Assembly: GCF_001422885.1 (NCBI RefSeq)
Contig: NZ_LMMZ01000040.1
Span: forward strand, 177,119 to 241,118
Reading direction: 5' to 3'
Length of the DNA stretch: 64,000 nt
Source of the DNA: Methylobacterium sp. Leaf104
Lineage (GTDB): Bacteria > Pseudomonadota > Alphaproteobacteria > Rhizobiales > Beijerinckiaceae
The notes beneath the pieces were generated by a model. That model made no database searches. It was given only the letters and a program-made list of their open reading frames with translations, and had not been told where the DNA came from. Both the position numbers and the translations under genes were made by a program. Positions 16,531-24,839 of the stretch are shown piece by piece (within the stretch, counting starts at the first letter, position 1; the number at the start of each line of letters is the position of its first letter).

Positions 16531-16590
16531 CCCATATAACTCTCAGAAATGACTCTCTGAGAATCTCTTACTGATAGCTTTCCTAAGGGT
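16531..16590. other. AT-rich region beside the iterons, possible duplex-unwinding element
   Basis: The stretch is clearly AT-richer than its surroundings and contains a 7-bp inverted repeat, tctcaga (16541-16547) and tctgaga (16556-16562). It adjoins the iteron array on the mazG side. Position and composition fit an origin unwinding region; a mazG promoter is the alternative. Confidence 0.35.
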
Positions 16591-16735
16591 CCGGGAGCCG
16601 TTCGGAAGAACGAACACATCCCCGGCCAAGGCTTTTTCAGGGGAATTTTCCAAAGGAAGACACCGTCTCTCCCGCCTCCATCCCCAGCCTGACGGGTTGG
16701 CCCGCAATCCGCTAAGGAAGGCGCAGCGAGGCCCG

Positions 16736-17560
16736 ATGCGGAGGAATGGGGTGAGGATCGAGGATCTGCTGGCGCTGATGGCGCAACTGCGCGACCCGGA
16801 GACCGGCTGCGCCTGGGACGTGGCCCAGGATTTTTCCAGCATCGCGCCCTACACGGTGGAGGAGGCCTACGAGGTGGCCGACGCCATCGCCCGCGGCGAC
16901 GTCGAGGACCTGCGCGACGAGCTCGGCGACCTCCTCCTTCAGGTGGTCTTCCACGCCCGCATCGCCGAGGAGGCCGGGCTCTTCGCCTTCCCGGACGTGG
17001 TCCGGACCGTGATGGAGAAGATGGTCCGGCGCCATCCGCACGTCTTCGCGCCGGACGGCGCCCTGCTGCCGGCAGGCTCGCCCCGGCGCGACCCGGAGGC
17101 CGTGGCCGCCCAGTGGGCGGCGATCAAGGCCGAGGAGCGCCGGATGAAGCCGGCCCGGGAATCGGGACCGCTGGCGGGCATTCCCCTGCCCCTGCCCGCC
17201 CTGACGCGGGCGGAGAAGCTCTCGGCCCGGGCCGCCACCTACGGCTTCGACTGGACCGACCCGGACCAGGTGGTGCTGAAGGTGCGCGAGGAGATCGACG
17301 AGGTCGCGGATGCCATGGCCCACGGCACCCGGGCGGCGGTGGTGGAGGAGCTCGGCGACCTGTTGTTCTCGGTCGCCAACCTCGCCCGCCACCTCGGCAT
17401 CGATCCGGAATATTCCTTACAAGGAGGGAATATGAAGTTCGAGCGCCGCTTCGACGCGATGGCGGCGGCCCTCGAGGCGCAAGGGATCGGCCTCGCCGAG
17501 AGCGATCTCGACGCGATGGAGGCCGCCTGGCGGGCCGTCAAGATTTCGGAGAAGGGCTAG
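16736..17560 (+). CDS. mazG: nucleoside triphosphate pyrophosphohydrolase MazG
   Basis: A 274-residue protein with two MazG domains. The first has EEAYEVADAI then LRDELGDLLLQVVFHAR (EExxE...ExxD metal ligands); the second has EEIDEVADAM then VEELGDLLFSVANLARHL. MazG hydrolyses (d)NTPs to NMP and PPi, cleaning the nucleotide pool or lowering ppGpp. Start choices are ATG 16736, or GTG 16751, which has GGAGG six bases upstream. Codons at 17407-17434 (EYSLQGGNM, including a rare TTA) are strikingly AT-rich and match a repeat after repA. It overlaps the convergent DoxX gene by four bases. Confidence 0.9.
   Translation: MRRNGVRIEDLLALMAQLRDPETGCAWDVAQDFSSIAPYTVEEAYEVADAIARGDVEDLRDELGDLLLQVVFHARIAEEAGLFAFPDVVRTVMEKMVRRHPHVFAPDGALLPAGSPRRDPEAVAAQWAAIKAEERRMKPARESGPLAGIPLPLPALTRAEKLSARAATYGFDWTDPDQVVLKVREEIDEVADAMAHGTRAAVVEELGDLLFSVANLARHLGIDPEYSLQGGNMKFERRFDAMAAALEAQGIGLAESDLDAMEAAWRAVKISEKG
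17407..17434 (+). repeat. AT-rich repeat, copy B, inside mazG
   Basis: This in-frame stretch contains gaatattccttaca and ggaatat as in copy A (14978-15003), in opposite orientation. It replaces, without changing length, codons that in MazG family members encode an Ala/Arg-rich helix before K-F-E-R-R-F. Confidence 0.55.
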
Positions 17561-17580
17561 GATTTCGGGGAAGGGCTGAC
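17541..17580. repeat. 20-bp near-exact tandem repeat at the mazG/doxX 3' junction
   Basis: Bases 17541-17560 and 17561-17580 differ at only three positions. The first copy carries the mazG stop, and the convergent DoxX-like gene reads the second on the other strand. It looks like a recent local duplication at the gene ends. Confidence 0.6.
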
Positions 17581-17994
17581 CGCGGGCGCTTCGGCGGCGC
17601 GACGCCGGAACGGCCGGTCGATGACCCCGCCGGCATAGAGCGCCCACCAGACGAAGACCGGCTGAAACGCCAGCCGGGGACCGTGATACCACCAGCTGTC
17701 GGGCAGGCCCGGCACGACGATGCCCTCCAGCGCATGCTTGAGGTTGGCCGGGAAGACGCAGACCGCGTAGAGGGCCAACCCGATCCCGGCCCAGCGCCGG
17801 GTCGGCCCCCAGGCGAGTCCGAGGACCCCGGCCAGTTCGCACAGGCCGGTGGCGATCACCACCAGGCGGGGTGCCGGCACCCAGTCCGGCATGATCGGCA
17901 GGAAGGCGTCGGGGGCGGCGAGATGCACGCATCCGATGAAGCCGTAGGCCGCCATCAGGGGCAGGCGCCAGCGGAGCCGGGATTGCGCTGTCAT
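17557..17994 (-). CDS. DoxX-like small membrane protein
   Basis: A 145-residue protein with four predicted membrane helices: LMAAYGFIGCVHLAAPDAF, LVVIATGLCELAGVLGLAWG, WAGIGLALYAVCVFPANLKH and VFVWWALYAGGV. The layout and the N-x-K-H motif fit the DoxX/DUF4267-like family of small inner-membrane proteins, whose role is poorly defined. Its ATG overlaps the stop of pabC by ATGA, placing it at the end of the pabB-pabA-pabC transcript. A link to folate synthesis is not supported by anything beyond position. Confidence 0.65.
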   Translation of the reverse strand: MTAQSRLRWRLPLMAAYGFIGCVHLAAPDAFLPIMPDWVPAPRLVVIATGLCELAGVLGLAWGPTRRWAGIGLALYAVCVFPANLKHALEGIVVPGLPDSWWYHGPRLAFQPVFVWWALYAGGVIDRPFRRRAAEAPAVSPSPKS

Positions 17995-18824
17995 GCAGCG
18001 AACGCGCCGTGCAGATCGGCCGCGAGGGCCTTCACCACCGGATGCGCCGGGCTCGCATAGGCGGTCTCGCCGATCGCCGTCACCGGGGCGAGGCCCCGCA
18101 GGGAATTGGTCACGAATACCGCTTCGGCGCGCAGGAGCGCGTCCACGCCGAAACTCCGCTCCGCGACGCGCAGGCCGAGGCGCGGCGCTCGGACCGAGAG
18201 AATCTCCGCACGCAGGATGCCGGGCAGCACGCCGTCCGCGAGGGGCGGGGTGACGAGGGTGGCGTCGATCACCGCGAACAGGTTGCCCGTCCCGGCGCAG
18301 GCGACGTGCCCCCGCGTGTTCCGGAACAGGGCCTCGTCGAAGCCGGCGGCCCGGGCCGCGCCGGCGGCCAGCACCGCGTCGAGGTAGCCGAGCGTCTTCA
18401 GGGTCGCGGCCGGCGAGGTCTCGTTGCGGCGGATCTCCGTGGGGTGGAGGGTGAGGGGCGTGAAGGCCAGGGCCGTCCCGACGGGGGCGGCGCTCGCCCA
18501 CAGCACCGGCCGGGGCTCGGCCGGGGGGCTGAGCCCGCGCGGCCCGGAGCCCCGGGTCACGGTGGTGCGGATCGCCGCCAAGGGATGGGCCCGGCCCGCC
18601 GCATCGGCGAGCCCCCGCATGGCCTCCCCGATGCGCTCGGGCGCCACGGGAAAGCCCAGCGTCGCGGTGGCGGCGGCGAGGCGGGCCACGTGCGCGGCCT
18701 CGAACACGATGCGGCCGTGCCGGGCCAGGGCGGTGTCGAACACCCCGTCCCCGAGGGTCAGGCCCCGGTCGGCGAGGTCGAAGGGCACCGGCCCCTCGGT
18801 GAGGCCGCCGTCAAACCACAGCAT
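17991..18824 (-). CDS. pabC: 4-amino-4-deoxychorismate lyase (aminotransferase class IV)
   Basis: A 277-residue PLP enzyme of fold type IV that converts aminodeoxychorismate to p-aminobenzoate and pyruvate. It has FDGGLTEGPVPFDLADRGLT and LGDGVFDTALARHG at the N-terminus, KTLGYLDAVLA (catalytic Lys, about residue 142), EALFRNTRGHVACAGTGNLF and DGVLPGILR. The protein could alternatively be a related D-amino-acid or branched-chain aminotransferase, but overlap with pabA and pabB makes PabC the natural call. It overlaps the end of pabA by 14 bp and the DoxX gene by 4 bp. Confidence 0.85.
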   Translation of the reverse strand: MLWFDGGLTEGPVPFDLADRGLTLGDGVFDTALARHGRIVFEAAHVARLAAATATLGFPVAPERIGEAMRGLADAAGRAHPLAAIRTTVTRGSGPRGLSPPAEPRPVLWASAAPVGTALAFTPLTLHPTEIRRNETSPAATLKTLGYLDAVLAAGAARAAGFDEALFRNTRGHVACAGTGNLFAVIDATLVTPPLADGVLPGILRAEILSVRAPRLGLRVAERSFGVDALLRAEAVFVTNSLRGLAPVTAIGETAYASPAHPVVKALAADLHGAFAA

Positions 18825-19431
18825 CGATCCGGCCCGGCAGGGGGTGGTCGGCGCGCCGGTCGCGCGCCAACCGCAAAAAGTTGGCGAAGAGGGCGTGGCC
18901 GTTCTCGGTGAGCACCGATTCCGGGTGGAACTGCACGCCCCAGGTCGGATGGCTCCGGTGCGACAGGGCCATCACCTCCCCCTCGGTGGAGACCGCGTCG
19001 ATGCGGAGGCGGTCGGCCATGCCGGGCTCCGGCGCCACGATGAGCGAGTGGTAGCGCCCGACCTGCATCGGGTCGGGCAGGCCGGCGAACAGCCCGGCCC
19101 CGTCGTGCCGGATCGGCGTCGCCTGCCCGTGCAGGGGGCGCCCGGCCCGCGCGACCCGGCCGCCGAAGGCCGCGCCGATGGCCTGGTGGCCGAGGCAGAC
19201 GCCGAGCAGCGGCACCGCGCCGGAGAGCTCCCGGATGGCGGGCAGCGAGATGCCGGCCTCCGCCGGGGTGCAGGGGCCGGGCGAGATCACGATCGCCTCG
19301 GGGTCGAGGGCGCGGATGCCGGCGACGTCGATCGCGTCGTTGCGCGCCACCCGCACGGTCTCGCCCAGCTCCTCGAAGTAGCGCACCACGTTGAAGACGA
19401 AGCTGTCGTAGTTGTCGATGACGAGGATCAC
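18811..19431 (-). CDS. pabA: aminodeoxychorismate synthase glutamine amidotransferase (PabA/TrpG type)
   Basis: A 206-residue class I glutamine amidotransferase that supplies ammonia to PabB. It begins VILVIDNYDSFVFNVVRYFE, has ISPGPCTPAEAG, the nucleophile in LLGVCLGHQAIG (Cys near residue 80), and the His-Glu pair in WGVQFHPESV near the C-terminus. The start is a GTG whose last two bases lie in the pabB stop (GTGA overlap). In many bacteria one such subunit serves both p-aminobenzoate and tryptophan synthesis; the gene order here favours the folate branch. Confidence 0.9.
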   Translation of the reverse strand: MILVIDNYDSFVFNVVRYFEELGETVRVARNDAIDVAGIRALDPEAIVISPGPCTPAEAGISLPAIRELSGAVPLLGVCLGHQAIGAAFGGRVARAGRPLHGQATPIRHDGAGLFAGLPDPMQVGRYHSLIVAPEPGMADRLRIDAVSTEGEVMALSHRSHPTWGVQFHPESVLTENGHALFANFLRLARDRRADHPLPGRIDAVV

Positions 19432-20837
19432 GGCACCCTCCCCGCATCCGGATCCGAGGGATCGGGCTCGAAGGCCTGGAACACCCGGGCGGCCTTGGTC
19501 AGGGTCTCCTCGTATTCCGGGCCCGGCTCGGACAGCAGGGTGACGCCGCCGCCGGCCTGGAGCACGGCCCGGCTCGCATCCATGAACACGGTGCGGATGG
19601 CGATCGACGTGTCGAGGTCGCCGGTGAAGTCGAGGGCGCCGATGGCGCCGCAATAGAGCTCGCGCGCGTCGCCCTCGATCTCCGTGATGATGTCCATGGC
19701 GCGCAGCTTCGGCGCGCCGGTGATCGAGCCGCCCGGGAAGGTGGCGGCGATCAGGTCGAGGGCGTCCAGGTCCGCCTTCAGGGTTCCGGTGACCACCGAG
19801 ACGAGATGGTGGACCGAGGCGTAGGATTCGAGGCCGCACAGCACCGGCACCCGCACGCTGTGGGGCTCGCAGATGCGCGAGAGGTCGTTGCGCAGGAGGT
19901 CGACGATCATGATGTTCTCGGCCCGCTCCTTGGCGTTGGCCTGCAGCGCCTCGCCCAGGCGTGCATCGGCGGCCGGGTCGGCCACGCGCCGCACAGTCCC
20001 CTTGATCGGCCGGGTCTCGATCGCCCGCCCGCTGAGCTTGAGGAAACGCTCGGGACTGCTCGAGGCGATGCGCAGGGTGTCGAAGTCGAGATAGGCGCCG
20101 AAGGTCGCCGGGTTGGTGGCGCGCAGGCGCCGGTAGAGGCCGAGCGGGTCGAAGCCCTCCGGCAGGTCGGCCTCGAAGCGCTGGGCGATGTTGGCCTGGT
20201 AGATGTCGCCGGCGCGGATGTAGTCGCGCACCCGCTCCACCGCCGCCTCGTAGCCGGCGCGGGTGAAGTTCGAGCGCCAGGCGAGCGGCCCCTGCGCGGC
20301 CGGCTCCGGACTCGGCCGGGCCTCTGCCAGGAGCGCGCCGAACTGCGCCAGCCGGGCTCGCGCCCGGGCTTCGCGCGCCGCCGGGTCGATCTCGGGAAAG
20401 CCGGTGGCGAGGAGGCGGCAGCGCCCGCTGCCGTGGTCGATGCTCAGCACCGTGTCGTAGAGGTTGAAGGCGATGTCGTCGCAGAGGCCCGCCCGCCGGG
20501 CCGGGGGCGCCACCCGCTCCAGCGTCGCGCCGAGGTCGTAGGCGAAATAGCCGATGGCACCGCCCGCGAAGGCCGGGAGACCGGGATCCCGCGCCCTGCG
20601 GAAGGGCGCGAGGCAGGCGCGCAGCGCCTCCAGGCCGGAGCCCGGCACGGGACGTCCGTCCAGCGTCGCTCGGCCGTCGCGAAACCGGAAGCGCCCGAAG
20701 GGGTCGGCCGCCAGGGTCGAGCTCCGCCCCAGGGTGTCGTGGTGCATGGCGCTGTCGAGGAAGGCGAGCCCCGGCAGGGCGGCCAGGGCCTCGGCCGCCG
20801 CGACGGATTCGACGAACGGGATATCAGCAATCCACAT
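19428..20837 (-). CDS. pabB: aminodeoxychorismate synthase component I
   Basis: A 469-residue chorismate-utilising enzyme that aminates chorismate to 4-amino-4-deoxychorismate for folate synthesis. The C-terminal domain has FLKLSGRAIETRPIKGTVRR (the Lys of PIKGT is the nucleophile in PabB), NAKERAENIMIVDLLRNDLS, and TFPGGSITGAPKLRAMDII. The N-terminal region has the expected GGAIGYFAYDLG. It is first of four overlapping genes (pabB-pabA-pabC-doxX). ATG 20837 gives the usual length. Confidence 0.93.
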   Translation of the reverse strand: MWIADIPFVESVAAAEALAALPGLAFLDSAMHHDTLGRSSTLAADPFGRFRFRDGRATLDGRPVPGSGLEALRACLAPFRRARDPGLPAFAGGAIGYFAYDLGATLERVAPPARRAGLCDDIAFNLYDTVLSIDHGSGRCRLLATGFPEIDPAAREARARARLAQFGALLAEARPSPEPAAQGPLAWRSNFTRAGYEAAVERVRDYIRAGDIYQANIAQRFEADLPEGFDPLGLYRRLRATNPATFGAYLDFDTLRIASSSPERFLKLSGRAIETRPIKGTVRRVADPAADARLGEALQANAKERAENIMIVDLLRNDLSRICEPHSVRVPVLCGLESYASVHHLVSVVTGTLKADLDALDLIAATFPGGSITGAPKLRAMDIITEIEGDARELYCGAIGALDFTGDLDTSIAIRTVFMDASRAVLQAGGGVTLLSEPGPEYEETLTKAARVFQAFEPDPSDPDAGRVP

Positions 20838-21106
20838 GACGACTCGAAGGTTTCAGGGCGGCGACGGACCGATGATCCCGGCGTACCGAAGCATCGGGGG
20901 CCGAAGCATCCGTCGCGGCCTGCGGTATCATGCACAGGTGGCATGCGCGACGGCGTGGCAAAAGCGCGATCCGCGCATGGCTCGGACCCGCCCGGCTCGC
21001 TTAGACGGGCGAATCCCGTTATAGGGCTGTCAACCTTTTTGTCCCGCCCTCCCCCGATTCCAAGGCCGGTCCGGTTCCCGCAGCCGCGCCGGTCCGACGA
21101 GCATCC

Positions 21107-22462
21107 ATGACCGCATCCCCCCTGTCATCGACTCCCGCCGAGACGGCGCCGAAAAGCGCCCCGAAGATCTCCTTCGTCTCCCTCGGCTGCCCCAAGGCGC
21201 TGGTGGATTCCGAGCGCATCCTCACGCACCTGCGCGCCGAGGGCTACGAGCTCGCCCGGCGGCATGACGGCGCGGACGTCGTCATCGTCAACACCTGCGG
21301 CTTCCTCGATTCGGCCAAGGCCGAGTCGCTCTCGGCCATCGGCGAGGCCATGGCGGAGAACGGCCGCGTCATCGTCACCGGCTGCATGGGCGCCCAGCCG
21401 GACGAGATCCGCGAGAAGTATCCGAACCTGCTCGCGGTCACCGGGCCGCAGGCCTACGAATCGGTGGTGGCGGCGGTGCACGAGGCGGTGCCCCCGGCTC
21501 ACGACCCGTTCCTCGACCTCGTGCCGCCCCAGGGGGTGAAGCTCACCCCGCGCCACTACGCCTACCTGAAGATTTCCGAGGGCTGCAACAACCGCTGCAC
21601 CTTCTGCATCATCCCGTCCCTACGCGGAGACCTCGTCAGCCGCCCGGCCGGCGACGTGCTGCGCGAGGCCGAGAAGCTGGTGAAGGCCGGCGTCAAGGAA
21701 CTGCTGGTCGTCTCGCAGGACACGTCCGCCTACGGCGTCGACATCCGCTACGCCACGAGCCCCTGGCGCGACCGGGAGGTGCGGGCGAAGTTCTACGACC
21801 TCGCGGCCGAGCTCGGCGAGCTCGGGGCCTGGGTGCGGATGCACTACGTCTACCCCTACCCGCACGTGGACGAGGTCATCCCCCTGATGGCGGAGGGCAA
21901 GGTGCTGCCCTATCTCGACATGCCGCTCCAGCACGCGAGCCCCTCCGTGCTCCGCCGCATGCGCCGGCCCGGCAACCAGGAACGCCAGCTCGAGCGCATC
22001 CGGCGCTGGCGCGAGATCTGCCCGGATCTGGCCATCCGCTCGACCTTCATCGTGGGCTTCCCCGGCGAGACCGAGGCCGAGTTCGAGGAGCTGCTCGCCT
22101 GGATTCGCGAAGCCAAGCTCGAGCGCGTCGGCTGCTTCGAATTCGAGCCGGTGGGCGGCGCGGTGGCCAACGGCCTCGGCGACCCGGTGCCGCCGGAGGT
22201 CAAGGCCGAGCGCAAGCGCCGCTTCATGGAGGCGCAGCAGGGCATCTCCGCCCGCCTGCAGAAGGCCCGCATCGGCAAGCGCCTGCCCGTCATCATCGAC
22301 GCGGCCGACGGCACCGTCGCCAAGGGCCGCTCGAAATACGACGCCCCCGAGATCGACGGGAACGTCCACGTCACGGCGCGCCGGCCCCTGCGGGTCGGCG
22401 ACATCGTCACCGTGAAGATCGAGCGCGCCGACGCGTACGATCTCTACGGGAGCGCGGTGTAG
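21107..22462 (+). CDS. rimO: ribosomal protein S12 methylthiotransferase RimO
   Basis: A 451-residue radical-SAM enzyme that methylthiolates an Asp of ribosomal protein S12. The N-terminal domain has SLGCPKALVDSERI, NTCGFLDSAKAES and VTGCMGAQPDEIRE, whose three cysteines bind the auxiliary cluster. The radical-SAM motif is ISEGCNNRCTFCIIPSLRG (CxxxCxxC). The TRAM domain follows after about residue 380. The sequence SLGCPKALVDSE separates it from its tRNA-modifying relative MiaB. Likely monocistronic; the 269-bp gap before it holds no gene. Confidence 0.96.
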   Translation: MTASPLSSTPAETAPKSAPKISFVSLGCPKALVDSERILTHLRAEGYELARRHDGADVVIVNTCGFLDSAKAESLSAIGEAMAENGRVIVTGCMGAQPDEIREKYPNLLAVTGPQAYESVVAAVHEAVPPAHDPFLDLVPPQGVKLTPRHYAYLKISEGCNNRCTFCIIPSLRGDLVSRPAGDVLREAEKLVKAGVKELLVVSQDTSAYGVDIRYATSPWRDREVRAKFYDLAAELGELGAWVRMHYVYPYPHVDEVIPLMAEGKVLPYLDMPLQHASPSVLRRMRRPGNQERQLERIRRWREICPDLAIRSTFIVGFPGETEAEFEELLAWIREAKLERVGCFEFEPVGGAVANGLGDPVPPEVKAERKRRFMEAQQGISARLQKARIGKRLPVIIDAADGTVAKGRSKYDAPEIDGNVHVTARRPLRVGDIVTVKIERADAYDLYGSAV

Positions 22463-22561
22463 GACCGGGGCGACGTCCGCCAGGGACTTCGAGCGACATG
22501 CGCCGCTCCTCTCCCGGCAGGCGGGGAGACGGGATGCGGACGCATCGGCGTGCATCGGGCC

Positions 22562-23194
22562 CTACCCGCCCCCGATCGCCCCGCTCGTGATCCGTGTGAC
22601 GCCGGCCGCCTGCATGTCGGCCCAGGCCCGCGCCACCGAGCCGTCCAGGTCGATGCCCCGCACCGCATCCGCGACCACCAGGGCCTCGAAGCCGGCCGCC
22701 CGCGCGTCGAGGGCGCTCCAGGCCACGCAGTAATCGGTGGCGAGGCCGCACAGGATCACCCGGGTGAAGCCGCGCTCGCGCAGGTAGCCGGCCAGCCCCG
22801 TGGGCGTGCGCCGGTCGGCCTCCAGGAAGGCGGAATAGCTGTCGACCCGGCGGTGGTGGCCCTTGCGGATCACCAGCTCGGCGCGGTCGGCCGCGAGGCC
22901 GGGGGCGAGGGCGGCCCCGGCGCTGCCCTGCACGCAATGCTCCGGCCACAGCACCTGCGGGCCGTAGGCCAGGGGCACGGTGTCGAAGGGCGCCCGGCCG
23001 GGATGGCTCGTGGCGAAGGAGACGTGCCCCGGCGGATGCCAGTCCTGCGTCAGCACCGCGTGCGGGAACAGCCCGAGGAGGCGGTTGACCGGCGCGACCA
23101 CGGCGTCGCCGTCGGGCACGGCGAGCGCCCCGCCGGGCAGGAAGTCCACCTGCACGTCGATGACGAGGAGGACGTCCCGCGCTCCCGGGATCAC
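22562..23194 (-). CDS. pncA: nicotinamidase
   Basis: A 210-residue isochorismatase-fold hydrolase that deamidates nicotinamide to nicotinate for NAD salvage. Seen: VLLVIDVQVDFLPGGAL (catalytic Asp), TQDWHPPGHVSF (metal-binding Asp, His, His), VIRKGHHR (catalytic Lys) and GLATDYCVAWSALDA (nucleophilic Cys). GTG 23194 is preferred because GGAGG lies five bases upstream; a GTG at 23242, overlapping the stop of the upstream oxidoreductase gene, would add 16 low-complexity residues. It is probably cotranscribed with that gene. Confidence 0.9.
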   Translation of the reverse strand: MIPGARDVLLVIDVQVDFLPGGALAVPDGDAVVAPVNRLLGLFPHAVLTQDWHPPGHVSFATSHPGRAPFDTVPLAYGPQVLWPEHCVQGSAGAALAPGLAADRAELVIRKGHHRRVDSYSAFLEADRRTPTGLAGYLRERGFTRVILCGLATDYCVAWSALDARAAGFEALVVADAVRGIDLDGSVARAWADMQAAGVTRITSGAIGGG

Positions 23195-23238
23195 GGCATC
23201 CTCCGATCCCGGAAGAGCCGGATCCTGGGATGTCCGGA

Positions 23239-24213
23239 TCACGGGATCATCACCGTGGCGCCGGTGGTCTTGCGGGCGGCGAGATCCCGGTGGACCTGCT
23301 GCGCGGCGGCGAGCTTGGCGGTGCTGTGGACCGGGATCTTCACGGCGCCGCGCGCCACCACCGAGAACAGGTTCTTGGCCATGGCATCGAGGGTCTCGCG
23401 CTTGCTCGCATGGGCGAAGAGCGAGGGGCGGGTGGCGTAGAGCGAGCCCTTCTGGCCCAGCAGCGCCAGGCTGAAATCGTCCACCGGGCCGGAGGCCGAG
23501 CCGAAGCTGACGAACAGGCCGAGCGGGCTGATGCAGTCCAGCGAGGCCGGGAAGGTGTCCTTGCCGACGCCGTCATAGACCACCGGCACGCCCTTGCCGC
23601 CGGTGATCTCCTTGACCCGGGCGGCGAAATCCTCGTCGCGGTAGAGGATGACGTGGTCGCAGCCGTTGGCGCGGGCGAGTTCGGCTTTTTCTTGCGACCC
23701 GACGGTGCCGATCACCGTGGCGCCGAGGTGCTTGGCCCATTGGCAGGCGATGAGGCCGACGCCGCCCGCGGCGGCGTGGAACAGGATGGTGTCGCCGGGC
23801 TTCACCGCGTAGGTCCGGTGCAGCAGGTACTCGGCGGTGAGGCCCTTGAGCATCATCGCGGCGGCGGTCTTGTCGTCGACGTCGTCGGCGAGGTGCACGG
23901 CGGCGCTCGCCTCGATCACCGCCTCCTCCGCATAGGTGCTCGCGGCCGAGCCGTAGGCCACCCGCTCGCCGACCCGGAACTCGGTGACGCCCTGCCCGAC
24001 CGCCACGACCTCGCCGGCGCCCTCCTTGCCGGGGGTGAAGGGCAGCTGCGGCGCCTTGTAGGCGCCCGAACGGAAGTAGATGTCGATGAAGTTCACCCCG
24101 ATGGCGGTCTGCCGGACGTGGATCTGGCCGGGGCCCGGAGCCGGCAGCGTCACGTCCTCGTAGCGCATCACCTCGGGGCCGCCGTATTCGTGAACCTGGA
24201 TCGCCTTCGGCAT
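23239..24213 (-). CDS. NAD(P)H:quinone oxidoreductase, zinc-free MDR family
   Basis: A 324-residue QOR-type medium-chain reductase that reduces quinones with NADPH. The GroES-like domain begins MPKAIQVHEYGGPEVMRYED. The Rossmann domain shows ILFHAAAGGVGLIACQWAKH (AxxGxxG dinucleotide motif). No cysteine cluster for structural zinc is seen, as usual for QOR. ATG 24213 follows GAGAGGAA and matches the family N-terminus; the frame is open to 24303 without support. Followed directly by pncA. Confidence 0.88.
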   Translation of the reverse strand: MPKAIQVHEYGGPEVMRYEDVTLPAPGPGQIHVRQTAIGVNFIDIYFRSGAYKAPQLPFTPGKEGAGEVVAVGQGVTEFRVGERVAYGSAASTYAEEAVIEASAAVHLADDVDDKTAAAMMLKGLTAEYLLHRTYAVKPGDTILFHAAAGGVGLIACQWAKHLGATVIGTVGSQEKAELARANGCDHVILYRDEDFAARVKEITGGKGVPVVYDGVGKDTFPASLDCISPLGLFVSFGSASGPVDDFSLALLGQKGSLYATRPSLFAHASKRETLDAMAKNLFSVVARGAVKIPVHSTAKLAAAQQVHRDLAARKTTGATVMIP

Positions 24214-24556
24214 CGTGTCGTTCCTCTCTGTGGGTCGTCCGCGGTCTTCGCGTCTGCGGCCGTCTTCTTCCGCCCGTCTTCGACGCGGCCGATGCGGGTC
24301 CACCGGCTGCGATCATGAGCGACATAGACGGACCCGGCGCGCCGGCAATGCCGCAGGCTCTCATCCCGCGCCCGCCGCGCCATGTGCGGCGGCGCACCGG
24401 CCCGTCCTCCGCGCATGCCGGAGCGCACCCGGATTGCGTCCGCGCCGCCTGCATGATTAACGCAGGTTATCCGGTGCGTCCGCGTCGCGCGCTTCACCGG
24501 AAGACCGCCGACCCGGCCCGGCCGGGACGACACGACCATGAAGGCGGATCGGCTGG
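24214..24556. other. 343-bp gap without a recognised gene
   Basis: Both strands were read. There are scattered open frames with no start signal or family. The stretch presumably holds the promoter of the quinone oxidoreductase gene (minus) and of the small gene at 24557 (plus). No hairpin or repeat stood out. Confidence 0.4.
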
Positions 24557-24781
24557 ATGGATGAGATCGTGTGGATACGGCCCGCCGGCTACGACCCCGC
24601 CGTCCAGCCCGGGACGATCCTGCGCCCCGAGGCGGGATTGCCGGAGTTCCAGGTCCTGGCGCGCCGGCCCGTGGTGATGATGTTCCATGCCGGGCCGGCC
24701 TGGGACATCCGGCCCTTCACCCAGCTCACCCTGCGGCTCGTCGAGCCGGGGGAGACCTCGGCGCGGGTCCGATCGGACTGA
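24557..24781 (+). CDS. hypothetical small protein
   Basis: A 74-residue frame (MDEIVWIRPAGYDPAVQPGT and on) with good G/C third-position bias and no membrane segment or motif. It stands alone in the region between the quinone oxidoreductase and GntP genes. Nothing links it to a process. Overlapping frames in the same DNA lower the confidence that this is the coding one. Confidence 0.35.
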   Translation: MDEIVWIRPAGYDPAVQPGTILRPEAGLPEFQVLARRPVVMMFHAGPAWDIRPFTQLTLRLVEPGETSARVRSD

Positions 24782-24839
24782 TTCCCACCGGGACCGGCCC
24801 ATCGTGGCACCGCGCAGGCCCGGACGAGGCCGGGCCGGC

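Noticed and set aside
16595..16625. SOS-like GTTC/GAAC elements before mazG
   Set aside because: The GTTC and GAAC elements here are not spaced by seven bases in the same orientation, so they do not fit the alphaproteobacterial LexA box.
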